DNA of 64,000 bases from Candidatus Uhrbacteria bacterium (GTDB lineage: Bacteria > Patescibacteria > ABY1 > SG8-24 > UBA9934). The stretch spans positions 62,001 through 126,000 of the forward strand of contig JABJOE010000006.1 in the NCBI GenBank assembly GCA_018664485.1, in the 5' to 3' direction. The notes below the pieces were generated by a model that ran no database searches, had not been told where the DNA came from, and was given only the letters and a program-made list of their open reading frames with translations. This document shows positions 33,618-42,631 of the stretch, piece by piece. How positions within the stretch are numbered: the stretch's first letter is position 1; each line of letters starts with the position of its first letter. The position numbers were made by a program, and so were the translations under genes.

Positions 33618-34867
33618 ATACGTTTCATTAAAATTAGCCAAAGAATAAACAGAATTACTGAGAGCATCGCCGGCACATCAAAATATAGAGGCAGATCAGC
33701 GCCCTTTTCAACTATCCATAGCATCCAGTTCAAACCAGCCACTGTGGGGAGCGACGCAAGCCTTGCGATATCTACAGACAAGGGCGACACAAAAATAGAT
33801 AGAGCGCCGCTTGCCATAACAAACGGCACAGCCGGAAGAATGAGTACATTTGTAAAAACGCTCACGAGTGAAATCTTCCCGAACTGAAATATTAAAATCG
33901 GAAAGCTCATTAACGTCGCCGCCAACGTTGAAGTTAAAGACTCCCGAATTAGAAATCTCTCTGGAATCCAGGTCCAACTAATTTTCCACTTTGGTGTTAG
34001 GCAAATAAGTCCGATCGTAGACAGAAAAGAAAGTCCGAATGCTGCGTCGTCTAAAAGAAGTCTTGGATTTATTGTGAGCATGATCGCTGCTGTAAGCAAA
34101 AGTACATTTGTCATCGTTGTCTTTCTTCCAACTTGATATGAAGTCATAACGAGCGCCCCCATCACTCCGGCGCGTATAACAGCCGTCTCAAATCCTGCAA
34201 ACAAAACGTAGCCCACGGTAGCCGCTATCAAAAATCCAAATGCCTTTCGACGCCGCATACCAAGTGTAGCTAGCACAAACGACGATATGATCATCACCAT
34301 TGATACATTGTAACCAGACGCTGCGACGATATGTGATGTGCCAGTGCGAATAAATAACTGCTCCCACCGATCTGAAAATCGTTTTTCGCCAAACAGTAGC
34401 CCTGCAAGTAGCGATGCATGAGGCTCACCATAAGCTAGATCGATTGTCGCCATTACACCCGCCCTCCAATCCTGCAAAGTCCCCATCATAACGCCACCAC
34501 GATCCTCTCCGATAACAATGGGCGTCTTGCGAGTAAAGCAAAGTCTATCGATACCTTTAGCTGCAAGATATCTGTCATATGCGAACCCTTCGAATGGCTC
34601 GGGGGACGACATGTCACACATGAGTCGAACTCGATCACCGTAATGAACTAATGGGTAGCGAGGTATGAATGCCAAAAGACCATCTTCAAGCGTTATCTTC
34701 TGACGATCAACACCAACTTCCACCCGTAAAACTGTGCTCTCAACAAGGACTCCGTCTTCTTGCGGCACGCTCGATGCAACCGGAGAGAAAAATATCCCAC
34801 GGACAGTCGCCACAACCAAAAACACCGCGCACAATGTACGCAGTGTCTGAGATGGTGTTAGGTTCAT
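33578..34867 (-). CDS. comEC: ComEC/Rec2 DNA-uptake channel protein (without the MBL domain)
   Basis: 429 aa with an N-terminal DUF4131-like region and the competence domain LFGEKRFSDRWEQLFIRTGTSHIVAASGYNVSMVMI, then many membrane segments. It imports single-stranded DNA in natural transformation. The usual C-terminal hydrolase domain is missing and encoded by the next gene, which overlaps it. The start overlaps the end of the MFS gene by 4 bp (ATGA). Confidence 0.92.
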   Translation of the reverse strand: MNLTPSQTLRTLCAVFLVVATVRGIFFSPVASSVPQEDGVLVESTVLRVEVGVDRQKITLEDGLLAFIPRYPLVHYGDRVRLMCDMSSPEPFEGFAYDRYLAAKGIDRLCFTRKTPIVIGEDRGGVMMGTLQDWRAGVMATIDLAYGEPHASLLAGLLFGEKRFSDRWEQLFIRTGTSHIVAASGYNVSMVMIISSFVLATLGMRRRKAFGFLIAATVGYVLFAGFETAVIRAGVMGALVMTSYQVGRKTTMTNVLLLTAAIMLTINPRLLLDDAAFGLSFLSTIGLICLTPKWKISWTWIPERFLIRESLTSTLAATLMSFPILIFQFGKISLVSVFTNVLILPAVPFVMASGALSIFVSPLSVDIARLASLPTVAGLNWMLWIVEKGADLPLYFDVPAMLSVILFILWLILMKRIWTRSVLLKSFSV

Positions 34868-36093
34868 AGCTTCGCGAAGTCCTCACCAACTTTAACGCGC
34901 GCAAAAACCGTAATTACTAAACTAGACAGACCTGCGATTATAAAGGCAACTGAAAGTGAAAAGTGTTGTGACAAAAAGAACATAGCAACCAGTAACGCTA
35001 CGCGCCCGAAAGTTAACGAGACCTCACGGATAGTCGTGAATTCATCTATGTAATGTCCGCTATCAGCTGCCTTTTCATACATCATAGTATCAAGCGGTGT
35101 ACGCATCATGATTGATCCGAACATGTGGAACGTTGACGCTGCGAACACACCACCTACCGACTGAACAAACGCCTTTACTATCCACCCCATCGAATACAGA
35201 TCAACACCGAATGCCAATAACTTCTTAGGGCGCTTTTTGTCTGTAAGATTTCCCATGAAAACCTGCAGCAACATTCCAACCAAAACAATTACAGATGAGA
35301 ATATTCCTACATCCAAATAATCTCCATTGAAAATCATGAACAGAAATATTGGCCAAATAGCATACCCGACGATCGTCTCGATTCCAACGGCAAACATCGA
35401 CAAAGAGAGATATCTATACTTCTTAGCAAACACTTTTTGAAAAGTCTCTACAAAGCCAAACTCATACTGTACGTTCGTACGTGGAAAATATAGAAACGGG
35501 ATCATGGACAAAAGAACAATCGCAATTCCAACGATAAATGCTGCCGAATAAGAATACTTTGCAATAATCAAACCTCCCGCTATCGGTCCAATAACACTTA
35601 TAAAACGTTGTGTTGCGTACAGTAGACCCAGCTGGTGCCCTCGTTTACCTTTTTTGGAAAACTTCGCGAAATCAATATGGTACGGAGACCAGTAAAATGC
35701 GTGACAGATAGCAAGCGCAAGGAATGACGCGAATAGAACAAGTGATGGATAGAATCCGGGCGCTACCTCGAGCACATACGCAGCACCATAGTACATGGCC
35801 CACATCAATGTACCGACAACGAGAGAAATATTGAGACCCGTTTTTGAAAAGATTTTTGCTCCGATCGGAAAAAGTGGAATACGCATCCCTACCCCGATCG
35901 CGAACCATAAAAAATACATCTGCAGGTTCATCCCGACAAACTCATATAGAAAGATTGGGAAGAACATTCCAATGATCGCCGTTGCAGCATGACCAATCAC
36001 GCGATGTGATGCCAATGCAGAGAATGCACCAAGGTGACGTATATCGAAACGGTGACTCGACAGTGGAAATGATTGTTTATGATGTGAACGCAT
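34864..36093 (-). CDS. Major facilitator superfamily transporter
   Basis: About 409 aa with ten or more hydrophobic segments. The loop GNLTDKKRPKKLLAFG resembles the MFS A-motif between TM8 and TM9, and MRIPLFPIGAKIF occupies the TM2-3 loop. The substrate is unknown. The frame stays open 28 codons further (36177), but a terminator hairpin (36119-36138) lies there and TATACT ends 11 nt before the ATG at 36093, so I place the start at 36093. Confidence 0.8.
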   Translation of the reverse strand: MRSHHKQSFPLSSHRFDIRHLGAFSALASHRVIGHAATAIIGMFFPIFLYEFVGMNLQMYFLWFAIGVGMRIPLFPIGAKIFSKTGLNISLVVGTLMWAMYYGAAYVLEVAPGFYPSLVLFASFLALAICHAFYWSPYHIDFAKFSKKGKRGHQLGLLYATQRFISVIGPIAGGLIIAKYSYSAAFIVGIAIVLLSMIPFLYFPRTNVQYEFGFVETFQKVFAKKYRYLSLSMFAVGIETIVGYAIWPIFLFMIFNGDYLDVGIFSSVIVLVGMLLQVFMGNLTDKKRPKKLLAFGVDLYSMGWIVKAFVQSVGGVFAASTFHMFGSIMMRTPLDTMMYEKAADSGHYIDEFTTIREVSLTFGRVALLVAMFFLSQHFSLSVAFIIAGLSSLVITVFARVKVGEDFAKL

Positions 36094-36104
36094 AGAATGA
36101 CCAA

Positions 36105-36134
36105 AGTATACCAGATACAAAACTCCCTTTGCAG
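36105..36134 (-). promoter_or_regulatory. Promoter of the MFS-comEC genes
   Basis: On the minus strand TATACT (36105-36110) with CTGCAA (36129-36134) 18 bp upstream. It overlaps the leuS terminator and would give an almost leaderless mRNA. Confidence 0.5.
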
Positions 36135-36138
36135 GGAG
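36119..36138 (-). terminator. Terminator after leuS
   Basis: CTCCCT-gcaa-AGGGAG followed by TTTTG on the minus strand, about 60 bp past the leuS stop. Confidence 0.65.
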
Positions 36139-36199
36139 GTCTGTATCTATTTTCTCAGTTGTAAACGAGTCGGTCAATACATTGTGTGGAGGGCTTAAG

Positions 36200-39136
36200 C
36201 TAAACTACGAAGTTCATCATCCTCCCCTTCACGTAGATAACCTTCTTTACCTCCCCCTCAACGAACTTTGCAACATTTTCGTTTGCTCTTGCAGCAGCCT
36301 CAACCTCTTGCTGCGGAGCGTCGGGTGCAACCTCGAGCGTTGCTCTTAATTTTCCATTTACCTGGACCGCGAGCGTAATAACATCATCAACCACTTGTGA
36401 CTCGTCATACGCAGGCCACTTTTGTTGCTCAACAAACCCTGTAGCTCCAAGGTTCTCCGCAACTTCGTTTGCGATATGAGGGGCGAATGGGCACAGAGTA
36501 TACATGAACATCAGCAAAGACTCTTTTGTAAGTGCCTTGTGTTTGTTTACGACATTAATGAACGTCATCATCTGGGCGACAGCTGTATTGAATCGTAAAT
36601 TCTCAATATCTTCTCCCACTTTCTTTACAGTTTTATGTAACGCCTTGGTCACTTCTTTATCTTCCGAGATTGATACCATGTCTGGAAGCCTTGCGACCTT
36701 ATCCAAGAAACGTCGAGTACCGATCATACCCTTAGTATTCCATGGAGCCGGCTCTTCAAAAGGTCCAACGAACATTTCGTACATGCGCAGAGTGTCCGCA
36801 CCGTACTTGTCGACTACCTCATCTGGATCAATTCCGTTACCCTTAGACTTGGACATCTTCGTACCATCTTCAGCAAGGATCAAGCCATGGCTATGTCTAC
36901 GAGCATAAGGTTCGCTCACCGGGACATGACCTCGGTCGAACATCACCTTGTTCCAAAAACGAGAATATAGAAGATGCAGAACCGTGTGCTCCATTCCACC
37001 ATTATATAAATCAATTGGCATCCAGTACTCAAGCTTCTTCATGTCTGCAAAAGCTTCGTCGTTATGTGGATCAATATATCGGAGGAAGTACCAAGATGAC
37101 CCTGCCCAGTTTGGCATAGTATCAGTCTCACGTTTTGCAGGACCATTACATGTCGGACACTCCGTATTCACCCAGTCGGTAATCGCAGAGAGTGGAGACT
37201 CACCGTCGTCTGTTGGCTGGTACTGATCTACCTCTGGAAGCTCAACCGGGAGCTGATCCTCGGGAACCGGAATCCATCCACCAGTTTCGGGAGAACAAGA
37301 ATCACAATGGATCAAAGGAATCGGTTCACCCCAATAACGTTGGCGGGAGAACACCCAATCTCGAAGTTTATAGTTTACTGTCTTTTTTCCATGACCGTTC
37401 TTTTCAAGCCAGGCGATCATCTCTTCTTTTGCTTCGTCTACTTTTTTCCCATCCAAGAAGTCGGAGTTGACTGACAACCCTTCTCCAGCATACGCCTCCG
37501 CGTCAACGGATCCGCCGGACACAACCTCAACGATCGGTAAATCAAACGCCTTTGCAAACGCCCAATCTCGCTCGTCATGCGCCGGCACTGCCATAATTGC
37601 TCCCGTTCCATATCCCATCATCACATAGTCTGCTACCCAAACAGGAATCTGTGCACCATTAGCTGGATTTACAGCGTAAGCACCAGTAAATGCACCTGTC
37701 TTTTCTTTTGTGCCATCTCCTCGATCAATGTCTGACTTTTTTGAAGCGGCCTTCACGTAGGCCTCAACTTCAGCGCGTTTGTCATCCGTAACAATCGTAC
37801 TTACTAACGGATGTTCAGGCGCCAACACCATGTACGTCGCACCAAACAATGTATCCGGCCGCGTTGTGAAGACTTCAATTGATGGAATCAGTTGCGACAA
37901 GATAACTGGCTCTTCCTTACCGTTAAAATGACCTACCTCAGCCTCTGCTACTACCAACTCTCCTCGAAGATTGTTTGCAATCTGTACCGGATGATCTTGA
38001 GGAACTGCCGGATCATTTTTATCTGCCAAGACAGTAAACCGTTTTGCCATTTTACTTATCGCACCAAAATCAAACTTCCAGTCACAGCAATCTCGAAGTG
38101 CTGGGCGTTCTTTTCCGTCCAATAGCTCCACATTCACAGGAGGTGCCACCATAATCACATGGCTAACCGGCGTATCCAAAGTTGGAAGTAGCTTCATAGC
38201 TGCGACACCGCCGAGCGAATGCGTGATAACAATAGTCTTCTCATTAAACGTATAGCTTTCTTTGATAAACTTGATTTGTTCTTCAATGTTTGGCTCCGAT
38301 GGATTTGGCAAGTCTAAAACAGTAACACTCGCTCCGCGCCCTTCAAGCTCAGCTGACAACCATGGCCAAAACGCTTCCTTAGAATCATCCCGAAAGGCAT
38401 GCAATCCAAGGATATTGTAACCACTTAAATCTGTATCAACCGTAAAATCAACTTCAGCTCCTTCGCTCCGTCCAATCCAATCCTGCTGCTGCTTTTTAAT
38501 CTTTGGAAGATAGTCCACTGTGTCTAAATCATCGAGTAACCGTTGAGCGTACTTTGTAATCGCAATCATCCATTGCTCTTTGTCGCGCTTTTCAACCTCT
38601 CCTCCGCAGCGCTCACAAGCACCACCTACAACCTCTTCATTTGAAAGACCGATCTTGCATGACACACACCAGTTGATAGCCATCTTATCTTTGTACGCAA
38701 GTCCTTCTTTGAAGAACTCCAAAAACTGCCACTGAGTCCACTTGTAATAAGACGGGTCGGTTGTGTTTACCTCTCGTGACCAATCAAAACTAATTCCAAG
38801 CGACTGAAGCTGCCGGCGGAAGGTGTCGATATTTTCCTTTGTCACCTCCTGAGGCTTTCGACCAGTCTTAATTGCATAGTTCTCCGTTGGAAGCCCAAAA
38901 GCATCCCAGCCAATCGGGTACAGAACATTAAATCCCTCCATTCGTTTTTTGCGAGCAAGAATATCGAGCGCCGTGTAGCTTCGGGGGTGACCCATGTGCA
39001 GGCCTGACCCTGACGGATACGGAAACTCAATCAAACAATAAAATTTCTCTTTGTCAGAAAAATCTTCGGCATGAAAAACGCCCTCATCCTCCCAGCGTTT
39101 TTGCCACTTCTTATCAATCGATGAATGGTTATACAT
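36200..39136 (-). CDS. leuS: Leucyl-tRNA synthetase with an inserted RBBP9-like alpha/beta-hydrolase domain
   Basis: 978 aa, about 150-180 longer than a usual bacterial LeuRS. The HIGH-type motif PYPSGSGLHMGHP (residues 40-51), zinc-like CVSC/CERC (157-177), the CP1 editing motif TTRPDTLFGATY (424-435), and KMSKSKGN near the end of the catalytic core are present. Residues ~238-418, just before the editing domain, form a complete RBBP9/YdeN-like hydrolase: LGLHAFRDDS, nucleophile Ser307 in THSLGG, Asp375 in KNDPAVP and His403 in VGHFNG. It is preceded 12 nt upstream by structured element B. Confidence 0.95.
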   Translation of the reverse strand: MYNHSSIDKKWQKRWEDEGVFHAEDFSDKEKFYCLIEFPYPSGSGLHMGHPRSYTALDILARKKRMEGFNVLYPIGWDAFGLPTENYAIKTGRKPQEVTKENIDTFRRQLQSLGISFDWSREVNTTDPSYYKWTQWQFLEFFKEGLAYKDKMAINWCVSCKIGLSNEEVVGGACERCGGEVEKRDKEQWMIAITKYAQRLLDDLDTVDYLPKIKKQQQDWIGRSEGAEVDFTVDTDLSGYNILGLHAFRDDSKEAFWPWLSAELEGRGASVTVLDLPNPSEPNIEEQIKFIKESYTFNEKTIVITHSLGGVAAMKLLPTLDTPVSHVIMVAPPVNVELLDGKERPALRDCCDWKFDFGAISKMAKRFTVLADKNDPAVPQDHPVQIANNLRGELVVAEAEVGHFNGKEEPVILSQLIPSIEVFTTRPDTLFGATYMVLAPEHPLVSTIVTDDKRAEVEAYVKAASKKSDIDRGDGTKEKTGAFTGAYAVNPANGAQIPVWVADYVMMGYGTGAIMAVPAHDERDWAFAKAFDLPIVEVVSGGSVDAEAYAGEGLSVNSDFLDGKKVDEAKEEMIAWLEKNGHGKKTVNYKLRDWVFSRQRYWGEPIPLIHCDSCSPETGGWIPVPEDQLPVELPEVDQYQPTDDGESPLSAITDWVNTECPTCNGPAKRETDTMPNWAGSSWYFLRYIDPHNDEAFADMKKLEYWMPIDLYNGGMEHTVLHLLYSRFWNKVMFDRGHVPVSEPYARRHSHGLILAEDGTKMSKSKGNGIDPDEVVDKYGADTLRMYEMFVGPFEEPAPWNTKGMIGTRRFLDKVARLPDMVSISEDKEVTKALHKTVKKVGEDIENLRFNTAVAQMMTFINVVNKHKALTKESLLMFMYTLCPFAPHIANEVAENLGATGFVEQQKWPAYDESQVVDDVITLAVQVNGKLRATLEVAPDAPQQEVEAAARANENVAKFVEGEVKKVIYVKGRMMNFVV

Positions 39137-39148
39137 AGTCGTATTTTA

Positions 39149-39250
39149 TATTTGGTCCATTTCGTTGTTGCGTGGGCCCTGTGTCTCGTCATCGTACGGA
39201 AAAGTACGATTTCTCGTCACTTTCCCCGCGCCTATAACTGAACTCAAATA
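39149..39250 (-). ncRNA. Structured element B in the leuS leader
   Basis: On the minus strand TATTTGAGTTC ... GGACCAAATA closes the element. Inside are GGCGCGGGG / CCCACGC, TGACGAG on both sides of a hairpin ATCGTAC-ttttcc-GTACGAT, and CAACAACGAAATGG near the 3' side. The core is almost the same as element A. It ends 12 nt before the leuS ATG. It lacks the T-box consensus. Confidence 0.65.
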
Positions 39251-39337
39251 CCAAAACACGATACAAGTTCGCAGTCAGAGTACGGCGAAATAGCAAAAAG
39301 GGCAAGATTATTGGTATAAATCCGACCCTTCTTATCT

Positions 39338-39889
39338 TTAAGCAAAATCTCTCATTCGTTTGAGCTCCACAATCGCGTCCTTTGGTGATTCAACGAACAG
39401 TAGGCTTGCATCCAAATCCATCCAGGCAAACCCTTCGTGATCAATGTGGCGAATGAGCTCCTTAAACTTCTTAAAGTACCCACCAACACATATCACCGGG
39501 AACTTGCAATCGATTTCTCGAAGCCCTACTCGCGACACAATCTCTAAAATTTCATAGAAGGTTCCAATCCCTCCAGGTAGTGCCAAGTAAACGTCTCCCA
39601 GTTCTATCAGCCTTTGCTGGCGTGGCACCAATTCTTCAAACAATTCCTGCTCTGTGAAGTACTTATTGGCAATTGGAAAATCTTTGTTATGCAAAGCGAT
39701 AGAAATCACTTCACCGTCTGCCTCAATCGTTCCTCGCGAAACGTCCTCCATCAAGCCAGTCGTTCCACCGTTAACACATGTGAAATCATTCTCTGCGAAA
39801 AGCTTTCCCATTTCTACAGCTAGCTTCCGGTACACCTCTCCATTCTCACCCCTTGGATGCGAGCCACAGAACACGGTTACATTTTTCAT
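39338..39889 (-). CDS. LOG-family Rossmann-fold protein (TIGR00730)
   Basis: 183 aa. FCGSHPRG at the N-terminus, VNGGTTGLMEDVSRG and the diagnostic PGGIGTFYEILE are present. Family members hydrolyse nucleoside 5'-monophosphates to free base and ribose 5-phosphate (cytokinin activation in plants); the natural bacterial role is unclear. It directly follows gdhA (1-bp gap) and is probably co-transcribed. Confidence 0.92.
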   Translation of the reverse strand: MKNVTVFCGSHPRGENGEVYRKLAVEMGKLFAENDFTCVNGGTTGLMEDVSRGTIEADGEVISIALHNKDFPIANKYFTEQELFEELVPRQQRLIELGDVYLALPGGIGTFYEILEIVSRVGLREIDCKFPVICVGGYFKKFKELIRHIDHEGFAWMDLDASLLFVESPKDAIVELKRMRDFA

Positions 39890-39890
39890 A

Positions 39891-41102
39891 CTACAACTCT
39901 GGCTGTGCTTCGCTCAATCGCTCAAGTGCGAGGGCAAATGCTCCGCGTCGTAGATCCGTTTTATACTCACGTGCACGGTCCCAAGTCTGACGAGCGGCAT
40001 CAGCCATAGCGGTCTTCAATTTCGCATCAACGTCAGGTGCCGTCCACTTCTCATCTTTCATGTTCTGCTCCCACTCAAAATAGCTAACCGTCACACCACC
40101 TGCATTTGCCAATACATCTGGCACAACATGAATACCTTTTTCAAATAAAATGTCGTCTGCCTCCGGAGTAGTCGGGCCATTTGCAAGCTCCAACACAACC
40201 TTTGCCTGGATACGAGGTGCATTCTCTTGCGTAATCACGTTCTCAAGGGCAGCTGGCGCAAGCAGTCCGCACTCAAGCTCCAAGATTGCCTCGTTAGTCA
40301 TCTCTTGCGCCCCCTCAAATCCAACAACCGATCGAGTCTCATCCTTATGACGCTCTAAAGCCTCAACATCTAGACCCTCTGGATTGTAGACTGCACCTCG
40401 AGAGTCTGACACAGCTATAACCTTCCACTCATGACGAGTAGCGATCCGTGCGAATGTTCGACCAGCGTTTCCGAACCCTTGAATTGCAACCGTCTTCATC
40501 TCGGGTTCGAGTGAAAGATCCTCAAACAACTCATCTAAAACATAATAACCTCCTTGCGCTGTCGCCTCACCTCGACCTTCCGACCCGCCAGCCTCAATTG
40601 GCTTTCCAGTTGTCACAGCCGGGTTACCAAACTCGTCTGCAATCCACACCATCTCCTGTGGTCGTGTATTCACGTCTGGTGCCGGAACATCAACTGTTGG
40701 CCCGATCACTCCGTCCATTGCCCGAACCCACGCTCGGGTAACGCGCTCGATCTCCGCTTGCGAATATTCTTTCGGATTAAACGTTACTCCGCCCTTTCCA
40801 CCACCCATTGGAATGCCCGCGATAGCAGTTTTAAACGTCATCCATGTAGCAAGCGCCTTCACTTCATGAATATCAACGTCCTGATGATACCGAATACCTC
40901 CCTTAAACGGACCACGCCAATTATTGTGCTGAACGCGGAAACCTTCGATCATCTCGAGCGATCCATCGTCACGCTTAAGCGGGATAGACACACGAACTTC
41001 ACGCATAGGATGCGAAAGGATAGAAATCACATCAGCCTTCACATCAGTGACATCGGCTGCACGACGGATTTGGTTTAGTGCATTTTCAAATGGATTTTTC
41101 AT
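39891..41102 (-). CDS. gdhA: Glutamate dehydrogenase (Glu/Leu/Phe/Val dehydrogenase family)
   Basis: 403 aa, the short hexameric type. GGIRYHQDVD, catalytic PMGGGKGGVTF, DVPAPDVNT, the Rossmann motif VAIQGFGNAGRTFA and ELANGPTTPEAD are all intact. It interconverts glutamate and 2-oxoglutarate plus ammonia. TAATAT ends 8 nt before the ATG (leaderless-looking), and a palindrome TTGGTTGACCAA overlaps the -35 zone. Confidence 0.94.
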   Translation of the reverse strand: MKNPFENALNQIRRAADVTDVKADVISILSHPMREVRVSIPLKRDDGSLEMIEGFRVQHNNWRGPFKGGIRYHQDVDIHEVKALATWMTFKTAIAGIPMGGGKGGVTFNPKEYSQAEIERVTRAWVRAMDGVIGPTVDVPAPDVNTRPQEMVWIADEFGNPAVTTGKPIEAGGSEGRGEATAQGGYYVLDELFEDLSLEPEMKTVAIQGFGNAGRTFARIATRHEWKVIAVSDSRGAVYNPEGLDVEALERHKDETRSVVGFEGAQEMTNEAILELECGLLAPAALENVITQENAPRIQAKVVLELANGPTTPEADDILFEKGIHVVPDVLANAGGVTVSYFEWEQNMKDEKWTAPDVDAKLKTAMADAARQTWDRAREYKTDLRRGAFALALERLSEAQPEL

Positions 41103-41110
41103 ATGAATTC

Positions 41111-41141
41111 ATATTACCACGCAGTATATTTGGTTGACCAA
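41111..41141 (-). promoter_or_regulatory. gdhA promoter with palindromic operator candidate
   Basis: TAATAT (41111-41116, minus) lies 8 nt from the ATG. The perfect 12-bp palindrome TTGGTTGACCAA (41130-41141) covers the expected -35, suggesting repressor control. A -35 match is weak (TTGGTC at 19 bp). Confidence 0.45.
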
Positions 41142-41167
41142 TAACTACAGAATCACCGGTAAGAATC

Positions 41168-41200
41168 AAAAAGAACCGCGATTTACGCGGCTCTCTTTTT
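41168..41200 (-). terminator. Terminator after trxB
   Basis: AAAAAGAGAGCCGCG-taaat-CGCGGTTCTTTTT on the minus strand, 17 bp past the trxB stop. Confidence 0.85.
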
Positions 41201-41216
41201 CTATTTCATGTTATTT

Positions 41217-42140
41217 CTATTCTTTTGCAGCCAAGTAACGTTCAGCCTCAAGCGCTGCCATACATCCGAGTCCCGCAGCCGTAATCGCTTGGCGATACCA
41301 TGGATCAACTACATCACCTGCAGCGAACACCCCTTCGATGTTTGTCTTTGTAGAATCAGGCGCGTGCTTAATGTAACCCTTCGGATCAAGTTCCAAAATA
41401 TCTTTAAACAATTCCGTTGTCGGTTTATGTCCGATCGCCGCGAAATATCCTTCGACGTCGAGTGTAGACTCATCTCCGGTTTCGTTATTTTTGATCTTCA
41501 CTCCTTGCACTCTTTCCTCTCCCAAAAGCTCAACGGCTTCAGTATTAAAGAGTACTTCAATCTTCTCGTTATCCATCACGCGTTTCTGCATGATCTTGGA
41601 AGCTCGCATTTCGCCACGCCTTACGAGCAGCGTAACCTTTGACGCGAACTTCGTAAGGAACGTAGCTTCCTCAGCAGCCGAGTCACCTCCACCGATCACA
41701 ACTACATGCTTATCGCGGAAGAAAAATCCGTCACAAGTAGCACACGCAGATACTCCCTTACCCTGTAATCGATCCTCTCCCGGAATATTCAACCACATAG
41801 CACTCGCTCCTGTAGCGATAATCACAGCTTTTGCAGAAAACTCTTTATCTGCGGTCTTAACTATAAACGGTGATGACGAAAAATCAACTTCCGTTACCAA
41901 GTCATCGACCATTTCTGTGTCGAATTTCAAAGCCTGCTTCTTCAAGCGCTCCATAAGATCCGGTCCGAGCACTCCGTCAGGCTCGCCGGGCCAATTCTCG
42001 ACGTCGCTCGTCAACATAAGCTGACCACCAGGCTGTTGCCCTGCGATCATCAAAGGCTTCATGTCAGCACGACCACAATAAATCGCCGCTGTGTACCCAG
42101 CAGGACCAGACCCAATAATTATGACGTTGCGTTCTTCCAT
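41217..42140 (-). CDS. trxB: Thioredoxin reductase
   Basis: 307 aa. FAD motif GSGPAGYTAAIYCGR (residues 11-25), redox-active CATCDGFFF, NAD(P)H motif VIGGGDSAAEEATF and the C-terminal FAAGDVVD. It reduces the neighbouring thioredoxin (trxA, 6 bp upstream in the same operon). Confidence 0.96.
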   Translation of the reverse strand: MEERNVIIIGSGPAGYTAAIYCGRADMKPLMIAGQQPGGQLMLTSDVENWPGEPDGVLGPDLMERLKKQALKFDTEMVDDLVTEVDFSSSPFIVKTADKEFSAKAVIIATGASAMWLNIPGEDRLQGKGVSACATCDGFFFRDKHVVVIGGGDSAAEEATFLTKFASKVTLLVRRGEMRASKIMQKRVMDNEKIEVLFNTEAVELLGEERVQGVKIKNNETGDESTLDVEGYFAAIGHKPTTELFKDILELDPKGYIKHAPDSTKTNIEGVFAAGDVVDPWYRQAITAAGLGCMAALEAERYLAAKE

Positions 42141-42146
42141 ATAAAT

Positions 42147-42458
42147 TTACGCTGCGTGCTTTTCAAGCTTTTCTTTTAGCGCGTCTTTACTCATCGATCC
42201 TGAAAACTGCTCAACAACCTGTCCTGATTTGAAAACAATAAAAGTTGGGATAGATAGAACGTTAAACTGTCGCGCCAATTCAGCGTTGTCGTCAACGTTT
42301 ACCTTTCCGATCGTAACTCCATCCATTTCACTCGCAAGCTCATCCACGACAGGACTCATAACCTTACAAGGACCACACCATGGAGCCCAGAAGTCTACCA
42401 GAACAACATTCTGTGCTTGCAAAACAGTTGCGTCAAAAGAGTCAGCTGTAAGATCCAT
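42147..42458 (-). CDS. trxA: Thioredoxin
   Basis: 103 aa with the classic WAPWCGPCK active site and the cis-Pro loop LSIPTFIVFKSGQ. It supplies electrons for protein disulfide reduction together with trxB. Upstream are short AAGTCRTTRAGT-like direct repeats (42465-42505). Confidence 0.97.
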   Translation of the reverse strand: MDLTADSFDATVLQAQNVVLVDFWAPWCGPCKVMSPVVDELASEMDGVTIGKVNVDDNAELARQFNVLSIPTFIVFKSGQVVEQFSGSMSKDALKEKLEKHAA

Positions 42459-42543
42459 ATAAAGTTATTAAGTCATTAAGTGGCTAAGTCGTTGAGTCGA
42501 TGAGGACCCTATAGCTGTGGCATTGTAACAAGCGGATGATGGA

Positions 42544-42572
42544 TTGACAAAGTTGCCGAATATTGGTAGAAA
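42544..42572 (+). promoter_or_regulatory. Promoter of the 42632 gene (TTGACA-17-TAGAAA)
   Basis: TTGACA (42544-42549) and TAGAAA (42567-42572) 17 bp apart, about 60 nt before the ATG. Same -35 as the other single-gene units. Confidence 0.5.
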
Positions 42573-42631
42573 AAGGCGGTCTAAAAAGACAGGTCCCATA
42601 CGTTCCTCCACAAATTTCAAAGAGTATTGTC

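Noticed and set aside
42465..42505. AAGTCRTTRAGT direct repeats upstream of trxA
   Set aside because: Short and imperfect; a similar string occurs before the permease at about 53550, so it may be a common intergenic style. No function can be claimed.
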